Shown here piece after piece: positions 38,752 to 49,495 of a stretch of DNA of 64,000 nucleotides. The notes beneath the pieces are model-generated. The model had not been told where the DNA came from. It searched no databases and saw only the letters and a program-made list of their open reading frames with translations. Numbering within the stretch: position 1 is the stretch's first letter; each line of letters opens with the position of its first letter. The DNA comes from Gammaproteobacteria bacterium (lineage in GTDB: Bacteria > Pseudomonadota > Gammaproteobacteria > Natronospirales > REEB76): positions 1 to 64,000 of the forward strand of contig DASVOS010000003.1 of NCBI GenBank assembly GCA_036383255.1, in the 5' to 3' direction. The position numbers and the translations under genes were made by a program.

Positions 38752-39537
38752 ATGCGCATCGTGAGCCCGGGTCATGCGGTCTTCGCGGCGACCCTCGCAG
38801 CCATCGGCATTGTGGGCCTGGCGCGGCCCGAGTACGCCGCCATCTGGAACGGGGTGCCCAAGGATTTCCCGGCACGCGGAGCCTTGCCCTATCTCTGCGC
38901 CCTCCTGGCCATTGCCTGCGGCCTCGGGCTCCTGTGGCCGCGCACCGCGGCGCCTGCAGCCCGGGTGCTGCTCGCTTGGCTACTGGCCTGGATGCTGCTC
39001 TTCAAGGGGCGCTTCATCCTCCTCGCGCCACTGCAGGAAGGCTCCTACCAGAGCATCGGCGAGAACGCGGTGATCGTGGCGGGCGCCTGGGTGCTGTTCG
39101 CCTGGTTCGCCACGGATTGGGACCGGCAGCAGCTCGGCTTCGCCACCGGCGAGCGAGGCCTGCGCATCGCGCGCGCGCTCTATGGCTTAGCCCTCATCGC
39201 CTTCGGCCTGTCCCACTTCTTCTATCTGCAATTCACCGCGCCGCTCATTCCCGACTGGCTGCTGTGGCCCGTGTTCTGGGCTTATTTCACCGGCACCACG
39301 TATCTCGCAGCAGGCGTCGCGGTGCTCACCGGCGTGTGGGCGCGGCTCGCCGCCACCCTCGCCGCCGTGCAGATGGGGTCGTTCCTGTTGCTGGTGTGGC
39401 TGCCTGTCTTCCTGGCCGGCAAGATGACCGGCTTCAACTGGGGCGAGGTCACCGTCACCTTCGCGCTGGCGGCGGGTGGCTGGGTGGTGGCGGAGAGTTA
39501 TCGCGGCGTGCCGTGGCTCGCGGTGGGCAAACGCTAA
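38752..39537 (+). CDS. DoxX-like membrane protein
   Basis: 261 residues, about eight helices. ALYGLALIAFGLSHFFYLQF (about 147-166) and AYFTGTTYLAAGVAVLTGVW are DoxX-type blocks, and the N-terminal half has an internal echo of them. Some DoxX proteins are quinol-oxidase subunits or redox partners; function here is not defined. The ATG at 38752 has GGAGAGG upstream; the ATG at 38737 adds five residues. Confidence 0.72.
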   Translation: MRIVSPGHAVFAATLAAIGIVGLARPEYAAIWNGVPKDFPARGALPYLCALLAIACGLGLLWPRTAAPAARVLLAWLLAWMLLFKGRFILLAPLQEGSYQSIGENAVIVAGAWVLFAWFATDWDRQQLGFATGERGLRIARALYGLALIAFGLSHFFYLQFTAPLIPDWLLWPVFWAYFTGTTYLAAGVAVLTGVWARLAATLAAVQMGSFLLLVWLPVFLAGKMTGFNWGEVTVTFALAAGGWVVAESYRGVPWLAVGKR

Positions 39538-39546
39538 GAAATTTTT

Positions 39547-39747
39547 GTGGGCTCACCAGGCGAACCGCGAAGCGGTGCGCGCGGCGCCTGGCGCGCCGCC
39601 GTCTATACCCAGGGACGGGCCGGCTGGTATCAGCAACGGATTGGTGGGCCCACTAGGGCGAACCGCGAAGCGGTGAGCGCGGCGCCTGGAGCGCCGCCGT
39701 CTATACCCAAGGACGGGCCAACTGGTATCGATTCTATAGCAACGGAT

Positions 39748-39749
<2 letters not shown>
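39547..39749 (-). repeat. Two tandem repeats carrying tRNA-Ile 3' ends, downstream of the tRNA
   Basis: Units 39547-39643 (97 bases) and 39644-39749 (106 bases) differ by a few substitutions and a short insertion. Read on the minus strand, the tRNA end GGGCCCACCAATCCGTTGCT recurs at the end of the first downstream unit, preceded by a T-arm-like GGTTCG. A second, weaker end (GTGAGCCCAC) closes the second unit. Each unit has hairpins (ACCGC-GAA-GCGGT; a GC-rich arm pair). The arrangement resembles the E. coli tyrT (rtT) repeats. Confidence 0.85.
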
Positions 39750-39823
<74 letters not shown>

Positions 39824-39900
39824 GAATCTCACTAAACCGTCCCTGGTGCGCCTTCCTGCCCGAGCTTCCATGCTCGGGCGCGCGCAGCTTCGCTGCTCGC

Positions 39901-39930
39901 CCCCTGCTCTAACCATTGAGCTATAGGCCC
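39901..39930 (-). repeat. Duplicate of the 5' half of tRNA-Ile (30 bases, identical)
   Basis: The first 30 bases of the tRNA (acceptor strand, D-arm, start of the anticodon arm) are repeated exactly 107 bases upstream in the same orientation. Between the copies are a perfect eight-pair hairpin (39858-39879) and GCAGC-TTC-GCTGC. The copy begins about 11 bases after the -10, so the promoter now abuts the fragment rather than the intact tRNA. Confidence 0.9.
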
Positions 39931-39940
39931 ATGCGCGCGC

Positions 39941-39946
39941 ATTGTA
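39941..39946 (-). promoter_or_regulatory. -10 element (TACAAT) of the tRNA-Ile transcript
   Basis: On the minus strand TACAAT lies about 11 bases before the tRNA 5' fragment and about 118 before the intact tRNA. The -35 is poor. The stretch 39947-40168 beyond it holds no gene that I can support. Confidence 0.5.
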
Positions 39947-40168
39947 CCTTGACCCCGCCCAAAGTGATTTCGAAGCGGATCGACGCGGCTTTTCTGGCAG
40001 AAATCAGGTAGGCAAGTGCTAAGGCGGTTTCCAGGTTGCCTGGATGAGCGGGTTCGCCGTCGCGATTGATTCGCATTCATCTCGCTAACGTGACGCAGTT
40101 CACAGCGTGCCACCCGCTTAGACTACTAAGAATCTAGTAACTCCTTGATGTACTGCGATTTTGCTTTT

Positions 40169-40197
40169 GGAATAAAAATTCACGCCATTGTGTCTTG
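40169..40197 (+). promoter_or_regulatory. Possible ECF-type promoter, GGAATAA-N16-GTCTTGA
   Basis: Two-part motif upstream of the TlpA-DUF4266-DUF3570-ApbE operon, with the GGAA-type -35 and GTC-type -10 of extracytoplasmic-function sigma factors, in AT-rich sequence. It lies about 80 bases before the first start codon. Suggestive only. Confidence 0.3.
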
Positions 40198-40278
40198 AGC
40201 ATGATATTACCGCCCTAACATAGAGGAGAAGGTGGCCAGGGGCGGGATGGGGCCATGCTTCGACTGGAGGGTTTCGTC

Positions 40279-40728
40279 ATGCGCCGTTTCGTGCTGATGC
40301 TGCTGGTGGCACTGCCGCTGGCACTCGCGTGGCTTCCTGCGTCCGCAGCCGCGCCGCTGGACCTCGCTCCCTACAAGGGCAAGGTCGTCTACCTCGACTT
40401 CTGGGCCTCCTGGTGCAAACCCTGCCGGCAGTCCTTCCCGTGGATGAACGCAATGCAGAAGAAGTACGCGGGCGACTTGGTGGTCGTGGCGGTGAACCTG
40501 GACGAGGTACAGGCCGACGCGGCCCGCTTCCTCAAGGAGACCCCCGCGGACTTCACCGTGGTCTACGATCCCGAGGGCAAGTCCGCCGAGCAGTACGGCA
40601 TCATCGGCATGCCGAGCTCCTTCGTCATCGGCCGTGACGGCCAGGTGCTCAAGAAGCACCAGGGATTCTTCGAGGACTCGCCCGGCAAGTACGAGGCGGA
40701 GCTGCGCGAGATCCTGGGCAAGCAATGA
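40279..40728 (+). CDS. TlpA-like periplasmic thioredoxin-fold protein
   Basis: 149 residues with a signal peptide (about 1-24, ending PASAAA). FWASWCKPCRQSFPWMNAMQ carries the WCKPC redox motif, then VAVNLDEVQADAARFL and YGIIGMPSSFVIGRDG with the cis-Pro loop. It is a reducing thiol protein of the TlpA/ResA type, which act on apocytochromes or copper sites. The ATG at 40279 has GGAGGG upstream; 40255 adds eight residues ahead of the signal peptide. First gene of a four-gene operon; the DUF4266 protein with its Cys-rich tail is a likely client. Confidence 0.88.
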   Translation: MRRFVLMLLVALPLALAWLPASAAAPLDLAPYKGKVVYLDFWASWCKPCRQSFPWMNAMQKKYAGDLVVVAVNLDEVQADAARFLKETPADFTVVYDPEGKSAEQYGIIGMPSSFVIGRDGQVLKKHQGFFEDSPGKYEAELREILGKQ

Positions 40729-40754
40729 GACCGTATTCGACCGAGGTACCTGCC

Positions 40755-40979
40755 ATGAGAAAGCTTGGATTATTGTCGGTCGTCGCGGCGCTGGCCGTGC
40801 TGCTGGGCGGTTGCACCAGCCTCGGCGTGAAGCCCTGGCAGCGCGGTAACCTCGCCAAGCCCGAGATGGCCCTGAACTGCGACCCCTTGAGCCTGTCGTT
40901 CGATGACCACATCTACTTCTCCAAGGAAGCGATCAGTGGCGGCCGGGGATTCGCCGGCGGAGGCTGCGGATGCAACTGA
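40755..40979 (+). CDS. DUF4266 small lipoprotein with GGGCGCN C-terminus
   Basis: 74 residues: lipoprotein signal with LLGGC lipobox (Cys about 19), then VKPWQRGNLAKPEMAL, a CDPLSLSFDDHIYFSKE block, and a Gly-rich tail ending GGGCGCN. The constant tail with two Cys resembles a modification or metal-binding site and would suit a thiol partner such as the TlpA-like protein. It overlaps the next gene by ten bases. Function unknown. A start at 40725 adds ten residues before the signal and is less likely (GAGG precedes 40755). Confidence 0.88.
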   Translation: MRKLGLLSVVAALAVLLGGCTSLGVKPWQRGNLAKPEMALNCDPLSLSFDDHIYFSKEAISGGRGFAGGGCGCN

Positions 40980-42388
40980 AGCGCAAGCAACGCCGCAAGC
41001 TGCGGCAGACGCTGCTGGCGTCGAGCTGCGCGCTGCTCGGCACCGCGGGCACCGCCCGCGCCGCCGACGGCGACTGGAGCTTCGATGCCGGCGTGCTCTA
41101 TTACTCCGAGGTGGACCGGGTGCGCGCCATCGAGCCCGCGGTCATCGTCAAGCGCGACCTGGGCGACGACGCCTCGGTGAGCGCCCGCGTGGTGAGCGAC
41201 ACCCTGAGCGGTGCCACCCCCACCGGCGCCATGCCCGCCAGCACCGGCACCACCGTCACCAGCCCCTCGGGCCAGTCCGGCAACGCGGCCGGCGCCGGCA
41301 AGACGCCGCTGGACAGCAGCTTCCGCGACCAGCGCTATGGCCTCAGCGTCACCTGGTCGCGGCCCCTCGCGCAGCTCTGGCGCCTCGACCTCGGCGCGAA
41401 CTACTCCACCGAGCACGACTTCCAGTCGCAGGGCATCAACCTGCTGCTGGCGCGGGACTTCAACGAGCGCAACACCACCGTCTCGGCCGGGGTGTCCTTC
41501 GAGTCGGACCTCATCAAGCCCATCGGCGGCATCCATCAGCCCCTCAGCACCATCAAGCTGCCGCCGCCGCCGGAACCGGAAGACCCGGAGCCCGACATGG
41601 CGGCGATGTTCCCCCAGGGCGTGATGCCAGCTTCGGATGAGGGCGGCGGTGATGGGAACGGCGAGGCCGCCAACGGCAACCCCGCCATCGCCTCCAGCGA
41701 CCACAAGCACGTCAAGGACCTCTTGCTGGGCGTCACCCAGGTGATGAACCGCGACTGGATCGTGGCGCTCAACTATTCCTACAGCCGCTCCGACGGATAC
41801 CAGAACGACCCTTACAAGGTCGTCTCCATCATCAACTCCCATCTGGGAGGGTTCTTCCCGGGCGGCCCCGGCGGCGGGTTCGGGCCGGCCCTCGGCGACC
41901 CCATCAGCAACATCTACGAGAACCGGCCCTCGACGCGGGTGAAGCACGCGCTCTACCTGCAGAACAAGGCCTACCTCGGCGGCCAGGTGCTGGACTTCTC
42001 CTACCGCTACGGCTGGGACGACTGGGGCATCAAGTCCAGCACCTATGAGCTGCGCTACCGCATCCCCTTCGGCGAGAGCTGGTACGCGATGCCGCACCTG
42101 CGCTGGTACCACCAGAGCCAGGCGGACTTCTACCACCGCGGCCTGCTCGACACCGACGTGGTGCCGCAGTACGTCAGCGCCGACTACCGGCTGGCGGAGT
42201 TCAGCGCGCGCACGGTGGGCATCGAGTTCGGCACCGCGACCTCCTGGGGCGGGCGCGCCAGCGTGCGCCTCGAGCACTACGTGCAGAGCGGCGGCTCGGA
42301 TCCGCACGTGAACATCGGCGTGCAGCAGGCCTATGACCTCTTCCCCGAGCTCAAGGCGGACATTGTCCAGTTCAGCGTCTCCTTCTGA
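40970..42388 (+). CDS. DUF3570 outer-membrane beta-barrel-like protein
   Basis: 472 residues. The N-terminus is basic (MQLKRKQRRKLRQTLLASS) followed by a signal-peptide-like stretch ending ARAAD. The rest alternates strands, with DRNVRAIEP-like openings (DRVRAIEPAV), DTLSGATPTG (the DUF3570 signature near 80-90), DQRYGLSVTW and a terminal VQFSVSF. A Pro/Glu/Gly-rich insert lies about 200-245. It is probably an outer-membrane barrel of unknown transport function, always near DUF4266 in my memory of such operons. Confidence 0.85.
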   Translation: MQLKRKQRRKLRQTLLASSCALLGTAGTARAADGDWSFDAGVLYYSEVDRVRAIEPAVIVKRDLGDDASVSARVVSDTLSGATPTGAMPASTGTTVTSPSGQSGNAAGAGKTPLDSSFRDQRYGLSVTWSRPLAQLWRLDLGANYSTEHDFQSQGINLLLARDFNERNTTVSAGVSFESDLIKPIGGIHQPLSTIKLPPPPEPEDPEPDMAAMFPQGVMPASDEGGGDGNGEAANGNPAIASSDHKHVKDLLLGVTQVMNRDWIVALNYSYSRSDGYQNDPYKVVSIINSHLGGFFPGGPGGGFGPALGDPISNIYENRPSTRVKHALYLQNKAYLGGQVLDFSYRYGWDDWGIKSSTYELRYRIPFGESWYAMPHLRWYHQSQADFYHRGLLDTDVVPQYVSADYRLAEFSARTVGIEFGTATSWGGRASVRLEHYVQSGGSDPHVNIGVQQAYDLFPELKADIVQFSVSF

Positions 42389-43277
42389 GACGCTGCCGCC
42401 CGGGCTCAGCCTGGAGCGGGATGGCGCGCTGTGGCGCGCCAGGTTCACCGCCATGGCCTGCCCCTGCGAGGTCCTCATCGACACCGGCGATGCCACGGCG
42501 GCGCGCCGCGCCGCCGTGGCGGTGGCGACCGAGGCCTGGCGCATCGAGAGCAAGTTCAGCCGTTACCGGGACGACAACGTCGTCCACGCCATCAACCACT
42601 CGGAAGGTAAGCCCGTGGAGGTGGACGGGGAGACCGCGCGGCTGCTGGATTTCGCGGCCCATTGCCACGCCGTCAGCGGAGGCCTCTTCGACGTCACCTC
42701 CGGCGTGCTGCGGCGGGTGTGGAAGTTCGACGGCAGCGACCGGCTGGCGGACCCGGCGGCGGTGCGCGAGGTGCTCAAGCTCGTGGGCTGGGACAAGGTG
42801 GAGTGGCGGTCGCCGCGCCTGCGCCTCGCGCCCGGCATGGAGATCGACTTCGGCGGCATCGGCAAGGAGTACGCGGTGGACCGCGCCGCGGCGCTCGGCG
42901 CCGAGGCCGGCGGCGCGCCGCTCCTCGTCAATTTCGGCGGCGACATCTACGCCAGCGCCCCGCGCCGCGACGGCCAGCCCTGGGCGGTGGCCATCGAGAC
43001 CGTGGCCGGTGCCGGCGCGCCGTTGCTCAAGCTCAAGCGCGGCGGCGTCACCACCAGCGGCGACGCGCGCCGCTATCTCATCAAGGACGGCGTACGCTAC
43101 GGCCACATCCTGGACCCGCGCTCGGGCTGGCCCGTGAAGGACGCACCGCGCTCCGTGACGGTGCTGGAAGCGAACTGCACCCAGGCGGGCCTGCTCTCCA
43201 CCCTGGCGATCCTGCAAGGGAAGGGCGCCGAGAAATTCTTAAAAAAGCAGGGCGTGGATCACTGGATAATGAGATAA
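42333..43277 (+). CDS. apbE: FAD:protein FMN transferase (ApbE)
   Basis: Up to 314 residues. RARFTAMACPCEVLID, AWRIESKFSRYRDDNVVHAIN, SGGLFDVTSGVLRRVW, MEIDFGGIGKEYAVDRAA, LVNFGGDIYA and YGHILDPRSGWPV are the ApbE blocks, including the FAD- and Mg-binding residues. ApbE attaches FMN to a Thr/Ser of exported proteins. There is no lipobox or obvious signal peptide, and the ATG at 42333 overlaps the DUF3570 gene by 56 bases; TTG at 42363 is an alternative. The usual flavinylation motif is not seen in the three operon neighbours, so the substrate is unknown. Confidence 0.92.
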   Translation: MTSSPSSRRTLSSSASPSETLPPGLSLERDGALWRARFTAMACPCEVLIDTGDATAARRAAVAVATEAWRIESKFSRYRDDNVVHAINHSEGKPVEVDGETARLLDFAAHCHAVSGGLFDVTSGVLRRVWKFDGSDRLADPAAVREVLKLVGWDKVEWRSPRLRLAPGMEIDFGGIGKEYAVDRAAALGAEAGGAPLLVNFGGDIYASAPRRDGQPWAVAIETVAGAGAPLLKLKRGGVTTSGDARRYLIKDGVRYGHILDPRSGWPVKDAPRSVTVLEANCTQAGLLSTLAILQGKGAEKFLKKQGVDHWIMR

Positions 43278-43317
43278 CCCGGCTCCGCTCGCGACGCTTT
43301 TCAAAGAGCGCCAAAAG

Positions 43318-43343
43318 AAAAGGCCGCATCGCTGCGGCCTTTT
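43318..43343. terminator. Bidirectional terminator between apbE and rpoD
   Basis: Perfect 11-pair stem, AAAAGGCCGCA with TGCGGCCTTTT, and a TCGC loop; A/T tails on both sides. Confidence 0.88.
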
Positions 43344-43366
43344 CCTTTCTCTGAACCCTTCCGGGC

Positions 43367-45316
<1,950 letters not shown>

Positions 45317-45416
45317 GGTGTCTCTACGGGCTTGGAGGCCCCCGCCTTATGTCCACGGGCGGAAGCCGGAGTGAAACGCTCTAGTTTATCAGAAACCTGG
45401 GTTTTTTCCAGGTAAA

Positions 45417-47201
45417 TCAATCGCTTTTGACGCTATCTGTACCCGGTTTCCGGCCTCTCTCCGCGAGCAAACGCGTCAATTCCGCGTTTTCGGCGCTGTT
45501 CAGGGGCCGTTTACGGGATTCCGCGATGAGTTCGTCCAACCGGGCCTGGGGGCCTGCCGCGCGGAATTGGGCCAGGTAGGCCAGGAACTGCTTGTCCAGG
45601 CCTTCCTCGGGCAGGGCCACGTCCGCCTGGGCCACCCGGTTCAGCTTGGCCCAGGCCTCGGGGTCCTCCCGCCAATGCTCCAGGATCACCGCTTCGTTCA
45701 TATGGGGTCCGGACTGGGCGAAAACCAGTAATGACCGGAACAGATCCAGTTCCCGGCCGCCCCCCAGATCCTGGGGGTCCCCGGCCAGCATGGCCAGGGC
45801 GGGTTGGTGGAGGAGGCAGCCTATGGCCATCTCCACCGGAGAGAGCATGGACGGCCTGCCCGGGTGGCGGGCAGGGGCCCGGCCTGCCGGGCTGGCTGAC
45901 TGCCGGTCAGTGGCCGCCTGGTTAAGCATAGTCAACTTTCCGGGCTCCATATCGGCGAGCTTGCCCAGCTCCTTGCGCAACATCTCCTTGAACGCGCCGG
46001 CCGGCAGACGGTTGAAGTGGGGTGCAGCCAGGTGCAGCAGCCGGGCCCGGCCGTCCGGGGTCTTCATGTCTGTCTGGGTGCTCAGGCTGTCCAGGAGATA
46101 GGCCGAGAGGGGGATGGCCTCGCGGGCGATGCGCCGCTCGAACTCCTCCTGCCCCTCCTTGCGCACCAGGGTGTCCGGGTCCTCGCCCTCTGGCAGGAAC
46201 AGGAAGCGGATGGTGCGGCCGTCCTGGGCCTCCGGCAGGGCGTTCTCCAGGGCCCGCCAGGCGGCGGCGCGGCCGGCCCGGTCGCCGTCGAAGCAGAACA
46301 CCACTTCCGGCGTCACGCGGAACAGTTTCTTCAGGTGGTCAGCCGTGGTGGAGGTGCCGAGGGTCGCCACTGCGTAGCGCACGCCGTACTGGGCCAGCGC
46401 CACCACGTCCATGTAGCCCTCCACCACCAGGAGGCGCGGGATGTTGCGCAAGGCCTGGCAGGCCTCGTAGAGGCCGTAGAGTTCCTGGCCCTTGTGGAAG
46501 AGCGGCGTCTCCGGCGAGTTCAGGTACTTGGGTTCCTCCTTCACGATCACGCGGCCGCCGAAGCCGATGATGCGTCCCGCCCGGTCGCGGATGGGGAACA
46601 TGATCCGTTCGCGGAAGCGGTCGTGGAAGGGGTGCTCGCCGGCCTTCTCTATCAGCATGCCGGTCTCGAGCAGGCGCTTGCGCCGCTCGTCGGTGTCGCC
46701 CACGGCCTTCAGCAGGTTGTCCCAGCCGGCGGGCGCGAAGCCCATGCCGAAGTCGCGGGCGATCTCGCCCGTGAGCCCGCGGCCCTTGAGGTAGTCGATG
46801 GCCACCTGGGAGTTCTTGAGCTGCTCCTTGTAGAAGTTCGCAGCCCTGTCCAGCACCTCGTAGAGAGGCGCCTTGGAGACCCCCTGCACCTGGCTCTCGC
46901 CCTGTTCCACCGGCACTTCCATGCCCACCAGGGAAGCCAATTCCTGCACCGCTTCCCGGAACTCCATGTGGTCGTATTCGATGAGGAAGGAGAGCGCGGT
47001 GCCATGGGCGCCGCAGCCGAAGCAGTGGTAGAACTGCTTCACCGGGCTCACGTAGAAGGACGGGCTCTTCTCGTTGTGGAACGGGCAGCAGGCGGCGAAC
47101 TCGCGGCCCTGCTTCTTCAGGGGCACGCGCTTGTCGATGAGCTCGACGATGTCGACTCTACCGAGCAGCTCTTCTATGAACTGTTGGGGTATGCGAGCCA
47201 T
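45417..47201 (-). CDS. dnaG: DNA primase
   Basis: 594 residues. The N-terminal zinc-binding domain has CPFHNEKSPSFYVSPVKQFYHCFGCG (CHC2 type, about 39-65), the catalytic TOPRIM core has LLVVEGYMDVVALAQYGV (about 255-272) and FCFDGDRAG, and RFRERIMFPIRDRAGRIIGFGG belongs to the core N-lobe. The C-terminal helicase-binding domain follows about residue 440. It makes RNA primers for replication. Confidence 0.98.
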   Translation of the reverse strand: MARIPQQFIEELLGRVDIVELIDKRVPLKKQGREFAACCPFHNEKSPSFYVSPVKQFYHCFGCGAHGTALSFLIEYDHMEFREAVQELASLVGMEVPVEQGESQVQGVSKAPLYEVLDRAANFYKEQLKNSQVAIDYLKGRGLTGEIARDFGMGFAPAGWDNLLKAVGDTDERRKRLLETGMLIEKAGEHPFHDRFRERIMFPIRDRAGRIIGFGGRVIVKEEPKYLNSPETPLFHKGQELYGLYEACQALRNIPRLLVVEGYMDVVALAQYGVRYAVATLGTSTTADHLKKLFRVTPEVVFCFDGDRAGRAAAWRALENALPEAQDGRTIRFLFLPEGEDPDTLVRKEGQEEFERRIAREAIPLSAYLLDSLSTQTDMKTPDGRARLLHLAAPHFNRLPAGAFKEMLRKELGKLADMEPGKLTMLNQAATDRQSASPAGRAPARHPGRPSMLSPVEMAIGCLLHQPALAMLAGDPQDLGGGRELDLFRSLLVFAQSGPHMNEAVILEHWREDPEAWAKLNRVAQADVALPEEGLDKQFLAYLAQFRAAGPQARLDELIAESRKRPLNSAENAELTRLLAERGRKPGTDSVKSD

Positions 47202-47250
47202 GGGGTCCCGGTGAAGCGTGGACTATCAGAGGATAGTCCACGCTTGGGAA

Positions 47251-47697
47251 TCAGCCGCCCAACTTCGACTTAATCTTCGCACTGACGGCACTCATGTCCG
47301 CCTTGCCCGCGACCTTGGGCTTCAGGATGCCCATGACCTTGCCCATGTCCTTCACGGAAGCCGCGCCGGACTCGGCTACGGCGGCGGCCACCAGCTGGTC
47401 CAGCTCGGCATCCGAGAGCTGCGCCGGCAGGTAAGCCTGGATGATCTTGATCTCGGCTTCTTCCTTGGCCACGAGGTCCGGGCGGTTGCCCTGGGTGAAC
47501 TGGGCCACGGACTCGCGGCGCTGCTTCAGCATCTTCTCCAGGATCGAGAGCACCTGGGCGTCGTCCAGCACGATACGCTCGTCCACTTCCTTCTGCTTGA
47601 GGGCGGCGAGGATCAAGCGGATAACGCCGAGGCGGTCCTTGGCGCCGGACTTCATGGACTCCTTCATATCGTTCGTGATCTGTTCTTTGAGAGCCAT
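47251..47697 (-). CDS. GatB/YqeY-domain protein
   Basis: 148 residues, helical. It has the YqeY signature: LKEQITNDMKESMKSGAKDR, LGVIRLILAALKQKEVDER, then YLPAQLSDAELDQLVAAAV and MGKVMGILKPKVAGKADM. The domain also ends GatB, where it binds tRNA; stand-alone YqeY may have a tRNA-related role. It sits between rpsU and dnaG, as in many proteobacteria. Confidence 0.92.
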   Translation of the reverse strand: MALKEQITNDMKESMKSGAKDRLGVIRLILAALKQKEVDERIVLDDAQVLSILEKMLKQRRESVAQFTQGNRPDLVAKEEAEIKIIQAYLPAQLSDAELDQLVAAAVAESGAASVKDMGKVMGILKPKVAGKADMSAVSAKIKSKLGG

Positions 47698-47725
47698 GTG
47701 AGTACCTCGTTAGCAGAAAAAGAAA

Positions 47726-47749
47726 CGGCGCTTTCTTTCGGAAGCGCCG
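47726..47749 (-). terminator. Terminator or attenuator between rpsU and yqeY-dnaG
   Basis: On the minus strand CGGCGCTT and AAGCGCCG pair over an eight-base loop, followed by a U-rich tail (plus A-rich 47714-47725). E. coli has an equivalent partial terminator after rpsU that sets a high S21 to primase ratio. Confidence 0.75.
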
Positions 47750-47777
47750 CTCTTCGGATCGAAACTTGAAGCCGGGA

Positions 47778-47993
47778 TCAGTAGAGACGCGTGCGGCGGG
47801 CGGACTCGCGCGACAGCTTCTTCATGTGGCGCTTCACGGCCGCGGCCTGCTTGCGCTTGCGCTCCTGGGTCGGCTTTTCGTAGAACTCGCGGCGGCGCAG
47901 CTCGGTCATCACGCCGGCCTTCTCGCAGGCGCGCTTGAAGCGGCGCAGGGCGGCGTCGAAATGCTCGTTTTCCTTGACACGTACGCTGGGCAT
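47778..47993 (-). CDS. rpsU: Small-subunit ribosomal protein S21
   Basis: 71 residues beginning [20 protein letters not shown] and ending [11 protein letters not shown], rich in Arg/Lys, an exact family match. It helps 30S initiation near the anti-Shine-Dalgarno region. The frame is open far upstream but the ATG at 47993 gives the standard protein. It is divergent from tsaD, 118 bases apart. Confidence 0.98.
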   Translation of the reverse strand: MPSVRVKENEHFDAALRRFKRACEKAGVMTELRRREFYEKPTQERKRKQAAAVKRHMKKLSRESARRTRLY

Positions 47994-48111
47994 TCGCGGG
48001 TCCTTGAAAAGTAGGGTTTTCAGGGGCTTAGGGCCCCGGCAAAGGGGCGGAATTGTACTGTCCGGCGTGTAGAATTGCAAAGCCCGCCCACCCGAAGACC
48101 CCTCTGCCCCC

Positions 48112-49122
48112 ATGCGAGTCCTTGGCATAGAGACCTCCTGCGACGAGACCGGCGTGGCCGTGTACGACACGTCCCGGGGTCTCCTGGCCCATGCCCTCTA
48201 CAGCCAGATCAAGCTACACCGGGAGTACGGCGGGGTGGTACCTGAGCTGGCCTCCCGGGACCACGTCCAGAAGCTCCTGCCCATGGTCCAGAAGGTGGTG
48301 GCGGAGGCGGGTGGCCCCGGGACCCTGGACGGGGTGGTCTATACCGCCGGCCCGGGCTTGGTGGGGGCGCTCCTGGTGGGAGCGTGCCTCGGCCGTTCCC
48401 TGGCCTTCGCCTGGGGGGTGCCGGCCCTGGGAGTGCACCACATGGAAGGCCACCTCCTGGCCCCCATGCTGGAGGACCCGAAACCCGATTTCCCCTTCAT
48501 CGCTCTCCTGGTGTCCGGCGGCCACAGCCTGCTGGTGGAGGTGGAGGGCGTGGGCCGCTACCGGACCCTCGGCGAGTCCATCGACGATGCCGCCGGCGAG
48601 GCCTTCGACAAGGTGGCCAAGCTCCTCAAGCTCCCCTATCCCGGCGGTCCTGCCCTCGCGAAGCTGGCGGAGCAGGGGCGCCCCGGCAAATACGACCTGC
48701 CGCGGCCCATGACCGACCGGCCCGGCCTCGACATGAGCTTCAGCGGTCTCAAGACCGCCGTGTTGGTCCTGCTCAAGTCGTTGCCCGACGCCGATGAGCA
48801 GACCAAGGCAGACGTGGCCCGCGCCTTCGAAGACGCCGTCGTCGACACACTCAGTATCAAGTGCGAGCGCGCGCTCAAGCAGACCGGCCAGCGGCGCCTC
48901 GTGGTAGCGGGCGGCGTGGGCGCCAACAAGCGTCTGCGTGCGCGCCTCAAGGAGATGGCGGCGAAACTGGGCGGCGAGGTGTACTACCCGCGTCCCGAGT
49001 TCTGCACCGACAACGGCGCCATGATCGCCTACGCCGGCGCGCTCAGGCTCGCTTCCGGTGCGTCCGCGGCGAGCCCGGTCACCGCGCGCTGGCCCCTCGA
49101 TTCCCTGGCCGCGCCCCAATAA
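48112..49122 (+). CDS. tsaD: tRNA N6-adenosine threonylcarbamoyltransferase
   Basis: 336 residues. [17 protein letters not shown] at the N-terminus; metal-binding [12 protein letters not shown] (about 111-122) with the HxxxH pair; [22 protein letters not shown]; and [16 protein letters not shown]; all classic Kae1/TsaD. It transfers threonylcarbamoyl to A37 of ANN-decoding tRNAs, including the tRNA-Ile in this window. Divergent from rpsU, as in E. coli. Confidence 0.98.
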   Translation: MRVLGIETSCDETGVAVYDTSRGLLAHALYSQIKLHREYGGVVPELASRDHVQKLLPMVQKVVAEAGGPGTLDGVVYTAGPGLVGALLVGACLGRSLAFAWGVPALGVHHMEGHLLAPMLEDPKPDFPFIALLVSGGHSLLVEVEGVGRYRTLGESIDDAAGEAFDKVAKLLKLPYPGGPALAKLAEQGRPGKYDLPRPMTDRPGLDMSFSGLKTAVLVLLKSLPDADEQTKADVARAFEDAVVDTLSIKCERALKQTGQRRLVVAGGVGANKRLRARLKEMAAKLGGEVYYPRPEFCTDNGAMIAYAGALRLASGASAASPVTARWPLDSLAAPQ

Positions 49123-49132
49123 AGTAGAGAGC

Positions 49133-49495
49133 ATGGGCATGGATATAGTTTTCATCCGCGACCTCAAGGTGGACACGCTGGTCGGCATCTACGACTGGGA
49201 GCGACGCCTGCGCCAGCATGTGATCCTCGACCTCGACATGGGCACCGACATCGCCAAGGCGGCCAAGAGCGACCACATCGACGACACCCTGGACTACAAG
49301 GCCGTCTCCAAGCGCGTGATGCAGTTCGTGCGCGAGTCCGAGTTCCAGCTCGTCGAGACCCTGGCGGAGAAAGTGGCCGGCATCGTGATGCAGGAGTTCG
49401 GCGTGAAGTGGGTGAAGGTCACGCTGCACAAGCCGGGTGCCGTGAGCGGCACGAAATCAGTAGGGATCATCATCGAGCGCGGGACACGCGCTTGA
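49133..49495 (+). CDS. folB: Dihydroneopterin aldolase
   Basis: About 120 residues, FolB fold: IRDLKVDTLVGIYDWERRLR (the Tyr-Asp-Trp-Glu active-site region), LDYKAVSKRVMQFVRESEF with the conserved Glu following (FQLVETLAE), and HKPGAVSGTKSVGI. It splits dihydroneopterin in folate synthesis. Start at 49133 or two codons later; both fit. It overlaps folK by four bases. Confidence 0.95.
   Translation: MGMDIVFIRDLKVDTLVGIYDWERRLRQHVILDLDMGTDIAKAAKSDHIDDTLDYKAVSKRVMQFVRESEFQLVETLAEKVAGIVMQEFGVKWVKVTLHKPGAVSGTKSVGIIIERGTRA

Noticed and set aside
39901-39930. A second tRNA gene
   Set aside because: Only the first 30 bases are present; there is no anticodon loop, T-arm or acceptor partner, so it cannot fold as a tRNA.
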